The translations under genes and the position numbers were made by a program. This document shows, piece after piece, positions 8,038-16,401 of a stretch of 64,000 nucleotides of DNA; within the stretch, counting starts at the first letter, position 1, and every line of letters starts with the position of its first letter. The DNA is from Candidatus Sulfotelmatobacter sp. GTDB taxonomy: Bacteria > Acidobacteriota > Terriglobia > Terriglobales > Acidobacteriaceae. The stretch lies in contig JADGNQ010000002.1 in the NCBI GenBank assembly GCA_017883385.1, positions 1-64,000 on the forward strand, written 5' to 3'. The notes under the pieces were generated by a model, which saw nothing but the letters and a program-made list of their open reading frames with translations, did not search any database and was not told the origin of the DNA.

Positions 8038-11000
8038 TCAAAACGAGTACTTCAGCGCGAACTGAACAATCCGTGGATTAGCCACGGTAGAAGTGATCTG
8101 CCCAAATGGATTGGGCACGCCCGGAGCGTACAAGGAAAAATCGCTGACCGGCAATGCGAACTTGGGGGTATTCGTAAAATTGAAGAACTCAGCCCGGAAT
8201 TCGATTGCGCTCGCCTCGGTTATGACAAACTTCCGCTCAATTCCCAGATCGAGGTTGAGCTCGCTCGGTCCGCGCAGGATTCCCACACCGCAATTCCCAA
8301 AGCCAGTGGCGGCGCCATCGTCGCCTATCACCGGGGGCGGAGCAAATGCAGCGGGATTGAAATAGCCATTGAGACGGGAGCTCAGTGATCCCGAGGACGC
8401 GGGGTTCATGCCCGTACACTGCGCCCGCGAAAAGGCTGAAATATTTCCATAAGCTGAGCCCGCTGTGCTGTTCGTCACCGTGACTGGAAGGCCGGATTGC
8501 AGCACGGACTCGCCTGAAACTTGCCACTGTGAAAGCACACGCCTCACAAGTGCTGGTCCAGCTTCCAGCTTAGGCGGCGCGTACACAAAGCTCAGCACGA
8601 AGCGGTCCTCGCGGTCGAAGTCGGCCAGTCCGCGGGCCTGGCGCGGATTGTTCTGGTCGTTCGTCAGGAACGACAGCAGGAATGCCGACAACGAGCCCGA
8701 TCCGCTGGTGAAGTCCAGGTTCTTGGACCAGGTGTAGCTCCCCAGCAGATTCAGGCCGTGGCTCATCCGTTTGGTCACGCTGGTCTGCAGCGAGTTGTAG
8801 TTTGAATCGAAACTGGTTTGGCAGATGTACGACCCACCGGCGATACCCGCGAAGGGAGATCTCTGCGCGACATTCTCCAAGGTCGTTGTCGTCTCACCAT
8901 TGACTGGGTTCTGCGGTGTGGCAATCTGCGCCTGATTGAATTCCACGCATCCGGCTTGATGCGTAGTCTTGGCGCCAACGTACCCCACTTGCCACAGAAG
9001 ATCATGGGTAAGTTCGAGCTGCACGTTGAGGTTGTACTGCTGCACGTAGGGGCTGGTCAGGTTTCGCCCAACGGCAGCGAGAGACAAACCGCCGTCTGGC
9101 GTACGCGGGAGAAAGTTTGGGAAGCTGGAATCTGGCGGTAGCGCTGGAACATAAGGCTGCTGGAACGTAGCGGCCGCATTTTGTGCTCCCGAAAATGACT
9201 GCTTGAAAGAAAATGGCGGCTGGCCCACCGTCTGTTCAACGAGATCGCCGGAAAGTTGGTCATAGTAGATCCCGTACCCGCCGCGCAGCACCAAGTTTGG
9301 TTTGTCGAGCAGTCTTAACGAGAAACCTAAACGGGGAGCGAAATTCTTATAGTCCGCATTCCAGAGACCGTTGGTCTTGGTCTTGAGCACTCCGTCCGGA
9401 AGCGGCCCTTTGTAATTCGCGGGCAAGACGTATCCACTGAAGCTGCCGGTTGCCGGCACCTGTCCAACGGCGATGGTAGGATCGAAAGTCGGCAACTCGC
9501 CGTGAACCTCGCTGGGAGGGCCGAAGAACTCATAGCGCAGCCCTGCGTTGACGGTCAGCCGCGGTGTCACTCGAATGTCGTCCTGAACAAATCCCGCGAG
9601 ATCCGTGTAACGCTGGTCCTTGCGGAAGTTGCCCGACGATCCCGTGCTGTTAAAGACGTTGCTTACGCCACTTCCGTTCTGTGCCCCGCTTTGACCAAGC
9701 AGAAAGTCCGGGAAGCTCAGGAAGAAGAGAAATCCATCCTCCACGAACGGAGTGTTAAGCACCAGTTCGTGCCGCTTCGCTTCCCCACCCATGCGCAAGC
9801 TATGTCTGCCGCTAGTGAGGGAGACCGTGTCCTGCCAGCTGAACGAATTCGTGTTTTCAAAGTAGACCGGTTCCCCAGCGGTACCGATAGTGAACAGACC
9901 ATTGACGACAATTCCCGGAGTCTCCGGAAGACCCGAGGGCGTCGCTATCCCCACGTCTGAAGCGTTCAATGGTTGGGCGATCGCGGCGAGCCCCTGAAAA
10001 CGCATAAACCCAAAGCGGGTCACATTGATCAGATTGGGACTAAAAGCATGCGTGTCGGACAACACAAACATGTGGTTGCGACTGGTCTGGTTCGTTCCCC
10101 AGCCGGGCACGTTCGCTCCGAAGGGCGAGAACGGCTCGGTGAAGGGTTCGCGGGAGTAGAAATACCTCGCGGCGAGTTGGTTCGTGGCCGAAACGTTATG
10201 ATCCAGATTTGCCGTCACCTGATCTTCCCGGTAGTGTGCCGGGACTGAGAAGGTCGAACTTCCCGAGGGCTCACCCGTGTTCGGATCGGTCTGTACCACT
10301 TGTGGGGTCGGAATGGCATAGCTTCCATTCGGAAACTTAGCGCTCAGGATCGCAATCGCCACGGGATTAATATTCGAGCCATCGGGGGCTACCGCCGTAC
10401 CGCCGAATAACCCGGACTGACCTCCGTAGACGCCCCCAAGGAGACTTCGCAGGGACGCCTCGGAGCGGTCGTTGGTCACTGGCGGGAGGAACGAGAACTG
10501 CTTCGACACACTGGACAAACCATTTCGCTGGATCGTTCCCTGGTAGGCGGCGAAGAAGAACGTTTTGTCGGTCCGGATGGGACCGCCAATCGCGCCGCCG
10601 AATTGGTTCTGCTTCAAATCTGCCCGCGGTTGACCGCTCCTGTTTAGGAAGAAATCGTTCGCATTGAGCGCGTCGTTGCGGAGAAACTCCCACACCCTCC
10701 CGTGAAACCTGTTGCTTCCAGTCTTGCTCACAATATCGACATTTACCCCGGCTCCCCTTCCATAACCGGCATCGAACATTCCGGTCTGCACTTTGAATTC
10801 TTCGATCGTGTCGGGATTGGGGATGGCGAGCCCGATCTCAGCCCCGAATCCCGAAGCGGAGTTCTCGGAGAGGTTGTTCGCGTCGATGCCATTGAACTGA
10901 AAATTGTTGGAGGTGGGTTTGGCGCCATTGGCGGCGACATTCTGGTTGTTCTTGCCCAAAGCTCCGGCATCCGGAATCTCCACGACTACGCCGGGGTTCA

Positions 11001-11496
11001 GGGCGAGAATCTGAGAGAAATTTCGGTTGGCCAGGGGTAAGGAAATGATCGTGTCCTCGTCTGTAACGCGCCCCATAGCGGAACCCTCCGTTTGCGCCAG
11101 TTCTGGAGATCCAGAGACTTCGATCTTCGTGGCAGTCGCGCTCCCGACTGCGAGGGTAACGTTCACTACCGCGGTCTCGGTCACCGTTACGTGGACGGCA
11201 TGGAGGGTTTTCGACTGGAAGTTATTCGCACCCACAACCAGCGAGTAATTCCCCGGGGGCAGCAACGGGACATGGAATAAACCTTCGGAAGTGGTAGTGA
11301 CCGTTCTGGATGAATCTGTGGCCTCGCTCACTGCAGTCACGCGGGCATCCGCGATCACCGCACCGGAAGGATCAGACACCCGCCCGGCAATCGCGCCTGT
11401 GCCCGGGGCTTGCGCTGCCAGAAAACCTGCCATCTGGAGAACAAGAAAGCCAGACAGGAAGACCCTGCGCACCAATTGGCTCGTCTCGACTTTCAT
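8038..11496 (-). CDS. TonB-dependent receptor, Oar-like, with CarboxypepD regulatory domain
   Basis: The 1152-residue outer-membrane protein has a signal peptide (VFLSGFLVLQMAGFLAAQ) and a carboxypeptidase-regulatory beta-sandwich at about 30-115 (GAIAGRVSDPSGAVIADARV). A plug-like region follows (FNGIDANNLSENSASGFG), then a long beta-barrel ending in a terminal Phe (FALKYSF). Oar-type receptors are abundant in Acidobacteriota and take up large substrates across the outer membrane. The frame extends to a GTG at 11553, but the ATG at 11496 puts the signal peptide at the N terminus. It is the fourth gene of the cytochrome operon, 63 bp after the cupredoxin-like gene. Its substrate is unknown; metal or haem uptake fits the neighbours but is inference. 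Confidence 0.9.
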   Translation of the reverse strand: MKVETSQLVRRVFLSGFLVLQMAGFLAAQAPGTGAIAGRVSDPSGAVIADARVTAVSEATDSSRTVTTTSEGLFHVPLLPPGNYSLVVGANNFQSKTLHAVHVTVTETAVVNVTLAVGSATATKIEVSGSPELAQTEGSAMGRVTDEDTIISLPLANRNFSQILALNPGVVVEIPDAGALGKNNQNVAANGAKPTSNNFQFNGIDANNLSENSASGFGAEIGLAIPNPDTIEEFKVQTGMFDAGYGRGAGVNVDIVSKTGSNRFHGRVWEFLRNDALNANDFFLNRSGQPRADLKQNQFGGAIGGPIRTDKTFFFAAYQGTIQRNGLSSVSKQFSFLPPVTNDRSEASLRSLLGGVYGGQSGLFGGTAVAPDGSNINPVAIAILSAKFPNGSYAIPTPQVVQTDPNTGEPSGSSTFSVPAHYREDQVTANLDHNVSATNQLAARYFYSREPFTEPFSPFGANVPGWGTNQTSRNHMFVLSDTHAFSPNLINVTRFGFMRFQGLAAIAQPLNASDVGIATPSGLPETPGIVVNGLFTIGTAGEPVYFENTNSFSWQDTVSLTSGRHSLRMGGEAKRHELVLNTPFVEDGFLFFLSFPDFLLGQSGAQNGSGVSNVFNSTGSSGNFRKDQRYTDLAGFVQDDIRVTPRLTVNAGLRYEFFGPPSEVHGELPTFDPTIAVGQVPATGSFSGYVLPANYKGPLPDGVLKTKTNGLWNADYKNFAPRLGFSLRLLDKPNLVLRGGYGIYYDQLSGDLVEQTVGQPPFSFKQSFSGAQNAAATFQQPYVPALPPDSSFPNFLPRTPDGGLSLAAVGRNLTSPYVQQYNLNVQLELTHDLLWQVGYVGAKTTHQAGCVEFNQAQIATPQNPVNGETTTTLENVAQRSPFAGIAGGSYICQTSFDSNYNSLQTSVTKRMSHGLNLLGSYTWSKNLDFTSGSGSLSAFLLSFLTNDQNNPRQARGLADFDREDRFVLSFVYAPPKLEAGPALVRRVLSQWQVSGESVLQSGLPVTVTNSTAGSAYGNISAFSRAQCTGMNPASSGSLSSRLNGYFNPAAFAPPPVIGDDGAATGFGNCGVGILRGPSELNLDLGIERKFVITEASAIEFRAEFFNFTNTPKFALPVSDFSLYAPGVPNPFGQITSTVANPRIVQFALKYSF

Positions 11497-11559
11497 ATAT
11501 GTGTTTCCCAATCCGTTGTAGATACGCCTTAGACCGTGCGTTTCTTCTTTCACTTGGCG

Positions 11560-12303
11560 TTAAGAACCCGCTTGCGCCTTGAGCACGAACTCGATCGTCT
11601 TGGTCTCCGATTCTCCGACGGTGATTTTCTGAATCGTCGTGCCGAGCTTTCCGTGCCAGGCCGTGATCGTGTAGCTGCCGGGAGGAAGGTTACCAATTTC
11701 AAAGCTGCCGTCCTTACCGGTCACTGCGAAATAGGGATGCTTGAAAACGGCGATGTAGCTGTGCATCCATGGATGGATATTGCACTTCACCGGGATGGCG
11801 ATTTCTTCCCGTGCGAACGTCATGCTGAGAGGCGCTCCCGGAGGCTGCGTCTGGTTTGACTCGCGATTGTTGTTCGGCGCGGGATGTATGTTGTGCGTCG
11901 TTGTATCAGAATTGACTACCTTGAGTTCCTGGTTGGCCCGCACCGCAACCACGTGCGGCTTGTACATGCAGCCTTTCTGCTCGATCACCGCGGCCTCTTT
12001 CGGCGGTTCGAATTTCGCGTCCCCCAGGCCCTGCGACACGTAGACAATGGCGTCCTCCAGGCCGCTACTGCCATCCGCCACGATGTCGTCAGTCATCACG
12101 CCGCCGGGATGCCCCGGGGAGCACTTGGGATCTTGCGACATATCGATGCGCGTGGCCTTGGGAACGGCGCCCTGAACCTTCACTGTGCCCTTCACGACAG
12201 CGGCTGATGGCGCCGGCGCCGAACCCGCTCGTGGAGCACCTCCGCTAACAGCACCAGCCGCAAGTACGCCGGTAAGAATGGTTGAAACAAAACGCATGCT
12301 CAT
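11560..12303 (-). CDS. Secreted cupredoxin-like protein with carboxypeptidase-regulatory tail
   Basis: The 247-residue protein starts with a signal peptide (MSMRFVSTILTGVLAAGAVSGG). The central part looks like a cupredoxin: a conserved THNIHP segment and then VKCNIHPWMHSYIAVF, which carries Cys, His and Met in the spacing expected for a copper site. Residues from about 190 on form a carboxypeptidase-regulatory-like sandwich (DGSFEIGNLPPGSYTITAWH). GAGGAAG lies upstream of the ATG at 12303. It lies between a dihaem cytochrome c and a TonB receptor, which supports a periplasmic electron-carrier or metal role. Actual copper binding is not shown. Confidence 0.75.
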   Translation of the reverse strand: MSMRFVSTILTGVLAAGAVSGGAPRAGSAPAPSAAVVKGTVKVQGAVPKATRIDMSQDPKCSPGHPGGVMTDDIVADGSSGLEDAIVYVSQGLGDAKFEPPKEAAVIEQKGCMYKPHVVAVRANQELKVVNSDTTTHNIHPAPNNNRESNQTQPPGAPLSMTFAREEIAIPVKCNIHPWMHSYIAVFKHPYFAVTGKDGSFEIGNLPPGSYTITAWHGKLGTTIQKITVGESETKTIEFVLKAQAGS

Positions 12304-12363
12304 ATGAAATCACTTCCTCGAATTTGGGATCCGACCTGCACAACGAGTCAGCGCGACAATGAA

Positions 12364-13158
12364 TCACTCGCCTTTCGGCTCGGCCTTGACCAGGATTCCT
12401 TTCTTGGCGTTCAGGTGAAGAGTCTCGACGTAATGCACCAGGTCCCAAGCTTCTGCAGGCTTCACGGCATCCGAAAATGACGGCATCGGAGTGCCATCGA
12501 GACCGGTCATCAAGTCGCGGAACATAGCCTGGTCCGAGTCCCCGCACTTGAAATGCATTCCACTGGTCAGGTCGGGAGGGACGATCGGATAACCCTTGCT
12601 GTCCGTGAGCGTCCGAGCGTTGGGACCGTTCCCCCGCCCTTCCTTACCATGGCAACTCCAGCAGTTCATGCTCTCGAAAAGTTCTGCGCCGTGCTTTGCA
12701 CTCTCAGCCGAGTTGGGTGGCGCAGGCGGTATCTCCAAAGCAGCGCCCGGCTTTTCTTCCTCGAAACGAGATGAGAAACTCTTGACGTATGCAACCAGAT
12801 CGGCACGCTGCTGCCGGGTCAGCGGCCTCCAGGATGGCATTCCGCTGCTGTGCACCCCGCGGCTGATCGTGTCGTAGAGGTCGCTATCCAGCGGCAGGCT
12901 TCCGCTTGGTGTTGACCGGCATTTGAATGTGGCCTTGGTGAAATCCCGCGGCTTGGGATCCATATACGGCGCGTTTTCGCCGGTTCCATCGCCGTACGGA
13001 CCATGGCAGAAGATGCAGTAACGCCGGTACAGAGCCTTGCCTTGTTTGGCATTCCCGGTCAGCTTTCCGATGTGACTCTGTTGCGCGAAGCTCGTCACGC
13101 TCGAAAAGAGGAGCGCCAGCAGGACCACGCAATTTGTCGAAATGTTTTTCGTGCGCAT
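12364..13158 (-). CDS. Dihaem cytochrome c
   Basis: The 264-residue exported protein has a signal peptide ending near SFAQQ and two cytochrome c domains with CIFCH (48-52) and CWSCH (166-170). Distal Met candidates are in GMPSW and GTPMPSF. The ATG at 13158 has GAGGAG upstream and starts 26 bp after the haem-barrel gene stop; an upstream extension to 13344 would overlap that gene and bury the signal peptide. It most likely shuttles electrons in the periplasm between its operon neighbours, the haem-bearing barrel and the cupredoxin-like protein. Confidence 0.9.
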   Translation of the reverse strand: MRTKNISTNCVVLLALLFSSVTSFAQQSHIGKLTGNAKQGKALYRRYCIFCHGPYGDGTGENAPYMDPKPRDFTKATFKCRSTPSGSLPLDSDLYDTISRGVHSSGMPSWRPLTRQQRADLVAYVKSFSSRFEEEKPGAALEIPPAPPNSAESAKHGAELFESMNCWSCHGKEGRGNGPNARTLTDSKGYPIVPPDLTSGMHFKCGDSDQAMFRDLMTGLDGTPMPSFSDAVKPAEAWDLVHYVETLHLNAKKGILVKAEPKGE

Positions 13159-13184
13159 CGCTATGCTTCTCCTCAGCCGTCGCA

Positions 13185-14534
13185 TCAGAAATCGAAGTCG
13201 AATCCCATCACGTAGCTGCTTTTGTGCTCGCTTGTTCCGAACACCGGAGCAGCTTCCTGGGTAACGAGGTGCGAATACTCCTGCACCCAGGCAAGACCTG
13301 CTCGGCTGCTCATGAAGGGGTACCAGCGGTAACCCACTGTCCACGCATCGAGGTTCCCGAGTTCGCTGCGTACCCCGGGGTTCGCCTGCCGCGACATGCG
13401 CAATATTTCGTACCGGCTTATCAGGATGAGCTGCGGGTTGTAGGTGTAATGCGCTTCTGCGAAACCGCCGTTCCAGCTCGGACCTACCGCTCCGACCGGC
13501 AACAGAGCCGGCTGATTGGCGGGCGTGGAGTTCCCCAGATAGACATTGTCTTGCCCGTGCTCAAAGAAGGTACTCAGGTCAACCTTGCCCAGGTACCAGA
13601 GTCCATAGGCCCCGGCACGATAGAAGCTGCGGTTGCCGGTGCCAGTCCCTGCGATGGGCGACCCACCGACGGTTTGAAAATACGTAGGCGATTGACCGAG
13701 ATACCCGTAGACGCCTACCCGTTGTAATCCTAGCTTGGGCAACTCGAAGCCCTGGGTAAAGTTGCCAAACACGTTGTACGTCGAGTTCACCGCCAGACCG
13801 GTCGCGCCGTCGCTGCTGCTCGTCATCGCGAGGGAATAACGGGTGTAGCTATTCTCAGAGTGGCCCTGCAATTCAACCCCAAGCTGGGCATTTCCGATCC
13901 CGCCGAAAACATTGCTGTCAGCCACCGGGCGGAACTGATAGTTGAAGTAGGCGCCACCCGTGTTATCCAGGGTAAGACTGCGCTCCTCGGAGATCGGCAG
14001 ATCAAGCTCAAACTTCCCCATCTTGACGTTCAGCCATCGCGAACCCAGCAGATTGTCGAAGCGGATGTGCATCTGCCCGATGAAGACTCCACCGTCGGAC
14101 AGAAAAGGCTGCGCGAAAAACGAAACGTTCTTGTACAGGGTTCCCGCAACCAGCATGTCGATGGACGAGATATCAAGCCCTGATTTCGTGATCCCGCCAG
14201 CGACCGTGCCACTCCCTCCGTTCCCCGGAATCGCGTCAAGTGGCCGTGGACTGGTGCTCTCGCGATGCCACTGCGGTGTCATGCGGAATGCGATCGGCCA
14301 GTAGCCTGGGTCCTGATAAATCGGAGCGTCCCGGCCTTTGCCTAACTGGTAGCCGTTGTCACGAAATGTGATTCCGAAGTTATTCAGCTTGGGCCACGCC
14401 TCGTGGCAGGCAGAGCACGGCAGGCCGTACTTGCGGGCAAAAGCGGGGATAGCATACGAAGGCTGAACCGTCGCCATGAGAATTCCCAGAGCGACCACTG
14501 CCATGCCGATCTTCTTCACGGTTCCGATTCCCAT
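13185..14534 (-). CDS. Haem-bearing outer-membrane beta-barrel protein
   Basis: The 449-residue product has a signal peptide and, directly after it, a single c-type haem site CSACH at 40-44 (FARKYGLPCSACHEAWPKL). The remainder is rich in alternating aromatic strands and ends GFDFDF, typical of an outer-membrane beta-barrel. A cytochrome fused to a porin-like barrel suggests electron transfer at the outer membrane. It is the first gene after the winged-helix regulator (119-bp gap) and is followed at 26 bp by a dihaem cytochrome. The ATG at 14534 is chosen over the frame start at 14609 because it begins the signal peptide. Confidence 0.8.
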   Translation of the reverse strand: MGIGTVKKIGMAVVALGILMATVQPSYAIPAFARKYGLPCSACHEAWPKLNNFGITFRDNGYQLGKGRDAPIYQDPGYWPIAFRMTPQWHRESTSPRPLDAIPGNGGSGTVAGGITKSGLDISSIDMLVAGTLYKNVSFFAQPFLSDGGVFIGQMHIRFDNLLGSRWLNVKMGKFELDLPISEERSLTLDNTGGAYFNYQFRPVADSNVFGGIGNAQLGVELQGHSENSYTRYSLAMTSSSDGATGLAVNSTYNVFGNFTQGFELPKLGLQRVGVYGYLGQSPTYFQTVGGSPIAGTGTGNRSFYRAGAYGLWYLGKVDLSTFFEHGQDNVYLGNSTPANQPALLPVGAVGPSWNGGFAEAHYTYNPQLILISRYEILRMSRQANPGVRSELGNLDAWTVGYRWYPFMSSRAGLAWVQEYSHLVTQEAAPVFGTSEHKSSYVMGFDFDF

Positions 14535-14653
14535 ACTCGCTCTCACTTCTCCTCTCGGAGCAAACAGTACTTTTCCTGGTTGCGTGGCAAGTTCATGGTT
14601 GCGCGGCAAGTGCCCGCCACGCGCATCTTTTGATTCACGACGAAGGGTTGCGC

Positions 14654-15061
14654 CTATCCCTCGCCAGCCCTTTTCGAAGATCCTTTGCTGGCCGCTCCGG
14701 CCGCACCCCGCCAGACAGGACGCGGGTCTTCCTCAGGAACAAACTTGTAGCCAACCCCGTGGACGGTCAAAAGGTAGACAGGGTGAGCAGGATCTTTCTC
14801 GATCTTCTGTCGCAGTCGCGCGATGTGATTGTCCACCGTGCGCCGGCTGGAACGATTCCGCTTAGGCCAGACAGCGGTGATCAGCTTTTGGCGTGAAACC
14901 ACAACCTCCGGCCTGGAGACGAAAAACCTCAGCACTTTGAATTCCTGGAGAGTCAACCCAACCGGCTGATCCGCGCGGCGGAGCTCCATTTTCCTGAAAT
15001 CGAGAGAGATCTCGCCGAACCGGGCACCCTCGCTAATTCTCCTCGCTTGAAGATCAGTCAT
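14654..15061 (-). CDS. OmpR/PhoB-type winged-helix regulator without receiver
   Basis: The 135-residue protein consists of a trans_reg_C winged helix: ISLDFRKMELRR, LTLQEFKVLRFFVSRPEVVVSRQKL, RTVDNHIARLRQKIEKDP and VHGVGYKF. There is no receiver domain, so it cannot be controlled by the usual phosphotransfer. It lies upstream of the cytochrome/TonB operon on the same strand and may be its regulator. About 67 bp upstream are PhoB-like direct repeats that this fold would be expected to bind. A short basic tail follows the domain. Confidence 0.85.
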   Translation of the reverse strand: MTDLQARRISEGARFGEISLDFRKMELRRADQPVGLTLQEFKVLRFFVSRPEVVVSRQKLITAVWPKRNRSSRRTVDNHIARLRQKIEKDPAHPVYLLTVHGVGYKFVPEEDPRPVWRGAAGAASKGSSKRAGEG

Positions 15062-15127
15062 ATCCAGCTTCGTGGCTGCGGTGAAACGATGTTGCTCGGA
15101 TAACGTAAAGCTTGGGACTCGCCCGAT

Positions 15128-15156
15128 TTGTCACAGATCTGTCACGTTGTTGTTAA
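15128..15156 (+). promoter_or_regulatory. PhoB/OmpR-like direct repeats
   Basis: TTGTCAC (15128-15134), CTGTCAC (15139-15145) and TTGTTAA (15150-15156) are spaced at an exact 11-bp period with 4-nt spacers, as in a Pho box. It lies 67 bp upstream of the winged-helix gene start, though the repeats read in plus-strand direction, away from that gene. Binding by the adjacent regulator or by a PhoB homologue is inference. Confidence 0.55.
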
Positions 15157-15433
15157 ATCCGTGTATCTCAGGAGGCGAGACGATCAATTGTGTCTTCCCG
15201 CAGTGCGCATCGAAGGGCGACGGTGGACGAGGCTCAGACTAAAGACGCGAGGTCGGGTCGAGGTGAGTTCAGAGTGAAGAACAAGGACAGTGGAAGGACT
15301 GCGCAGAGAAAACACGAGCGGTCAAAAAACAACGGACCGGCGGACCCCGCGCACCTGACTGAGTTACAGCCCGATCCGTGGAGATCCGCGCAGTCCGTGG
15401 CCGATTCCTTTCGGCGCAATCTTGCCCGCTCAG
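15157..15433. other. Intergenic stretch with eroded inverted repeat
   Basis: No convincing gene is seen. GGACTGCGC near 15297 and its complement GCGCAGTCC near 15395 bracket a degraded palindromic stretch rich in GGACC and ATCCGCG, resembling remnants of acidobacterial intergenic repeats. An AGGAGG at about 15171 precedes a GTG frame (15190-15531, plus) that overlaps the peroxiredoxin gene and has no recognisable content. Confidence 0.4.
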
Positions 15434-16123
15434 CTACTTCGGCTGGGGAACAATGCGCAGATACGGCTTGGGCGACTTCCACCCCCCGGGATACTGTTTC
15501 TGCGCTTCCTCGTTCGAGACGCTGCCGCTGATGATGACGTCATCGCCGGGCTTCCAATTCGCGGGCGTTGCGACTTTGTGTTTCGCGGTGAGTTGAATCG
15601 AATCAATGACGCGCAGGATTTCGTCGAAGTTGCGGCCCGTAGTCATGGGATAGCTGAGCTGCAACTTTATCTTCTTGTCTGGACCGACCACGAAAACGGT
15701 GCGCACGGTAGCGTTGTCGGCAGCGGTGCGGCCTTCCGACGTGCTCCCGCTCGCGGCGGGCAGCATACCGTAGAGCTTCGCGATTTTGAGTTGCGGGTCG
15801 CCGATCATCGGGTAATTCACCTTGTGGCCCTGCGTCTCTTCGATGTCAACCGCCCACTTACTGTGGTTGGTCACCGGGTCGACGCTCAACCCAATAATCT
15901 TGACGTTGCGCTTGGCGAATTCCGGCTGCAGGCCCGCCATGGTGCCGAGTTCAGTGGTGCAGACGGGCGTGAAGTCTTTGGGATGCGAGAACAAGATGGC
16001 CCAGCCGTTACCGATCCATTCGTGGAAGTGGATCGTGCCTTGTGTCGTTTCAGCGGTGAAATCGGGGGCCGTGTCATTAATTCTGGGAACGCTGTAGGTT
16101 TCGGCTGCGGTCTCGATTGTCAT
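15434..16123 (-). CDS. 1-Cys peroxiredoxin (Prx6/AhpC-TSA family)
   Basis: The 229-residue enzyme reduces peroxides in the cytoplasm. The active-site motif is PKDFTPVCTTELG with peroxidatic Cys55. No other cysteine is present, so it must be recycled by an external thiol. The C-terminal Prx domain (DDVIISGSVSNEEAQKQYP, WKSPKPYLR) is of full family length. GAGGAG lies 11 nt before the ATG. Upstream on the same strand are a terminator hairpin, a Cys-containing mini-ORF and a sigma70-type promoter, giving a leader of about 200 nt. Expression is therefore probably controlled by attenuation, perhaps linked to cysteine or thiol status. Confidence 0.93.
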   Translation of the reverse strand: MTIETAAETYSVPRINDTAPDFTAETTQGTIHFHEWIGNGWAILFSHPKDFTPVCTTELGTMAGLQPEFAKRNVKIIGLSVDPVTNHSKWAVDIEETQGHKVNYPMIGDPQLKIAKLYGMLPAASGSTSEGRTAADNATVRTVFVVGPDKKIKLQLSYPMTTGRNFDEILRVIDSIQLTAKHKVATPANWKPGDDVIISGSVSNEEAQKQYPGGWKSPKPYLRIVPQPK

Positions 16124-16210
16124 ATTTCTTTTCTCTCCTCGTGGTTTTCAAATCGCTAAGATTCGGAAAATCCGCCCCCCGGGGCTCCAGATCTGGCACA
16201 AAAGCGGATG

Positions 16211-16243
16211 AAAATAAAACCCACCCGCTTCACCGGGTGGGTT
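16211..16243 (-). terminator. Intrinsic terminator (attenuator) in the prx leader
   Basis: A perfect 10-bp stem (16218-16227 with 16234-16243) and a 6-nt loop are followed on the minus strand by TTTTATTTT. It lies between the mini-ORF and the peroxiredoxin gene on the same strand, with no other minus-strand gene to terminate, so it would act as an attenuator. Its 5' arm contains CAACCCA, which can instead pair with TGGGTTG inside the mini-ORF. Confidence 0.75.
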
Positions 16244-16263
16244 GGGAAGAATCTCGCTGATCC

Positions 16264-16326
16264 CTATCCACACGCCGGCGCTGGTCGACAACAACCCATG
16301 GCCCCGGCGATGGAAGGACGAATCAT
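16264..16326 (-). CDS. Cys-containing leader peptide upstream of peroxiredoxin
   Basis: The mini-ORF encodes 20 residues ending MGCCRPAPACG and TAG, with codons TGT-TGT and a later TGT. The ATG at 16326 is exactly where transcription should begin from the promoter at 16333-16361, so the message would be leaderless; no Shine-Dalgarno is present. A second in-frame ATG is at 16299. The tandem Cys codons sit in a region that can form a hairpin (CGCCGG at 16304-16309 with CCGGCG at 16273-16278) and an alternative pairing with the terminator. Cys-codon leader ORFs upstream of sulfur genes are known in Actinobacteria; I know of no described case with this sequence. The role is inferred from layout. 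Confidence 0.55.
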   Translation of the reverse strand: MIRPSIAGAMGCCRPAPACG

Positions 16327-16332
16327 CTTGTT

Positions 16333-16361
16333 AGGATAAGAGCGCCGACGGCCACTGTCAA
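16333..16361 (-). promoter_or_regulatory. Sigma70-type promoter of the prx leader transcript
   Basis: On the minus strand, a perfect -35 TTGACA (16361-16356) is followed by a 17-bp spacer and TATCCT (16338-16333). The predicted start, 7 nt further, is the A of the leader-peptide ATG at 16326. Confidence 0.7.
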
Positions 16362-16401
16362 ACGCTCGGGTTTGCCTGTGTTGGTGCAGTCGAAGATGGA
16401 C

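Noticed and set aside
7519-8388. 289-codon plus-strand frame
   Set aside because: It lies opposite the HprK-like and TonB-receptor genes and shows no recognisable protein features.
15190-15531. 113-codon plus-strand GTG frame after an AGGAGG
   Set aside because: The AGGAGG is too far from the GTG, the frame runs into the opposite strand of the peroxiredoxin gene, and the product is low-complexity and basic.
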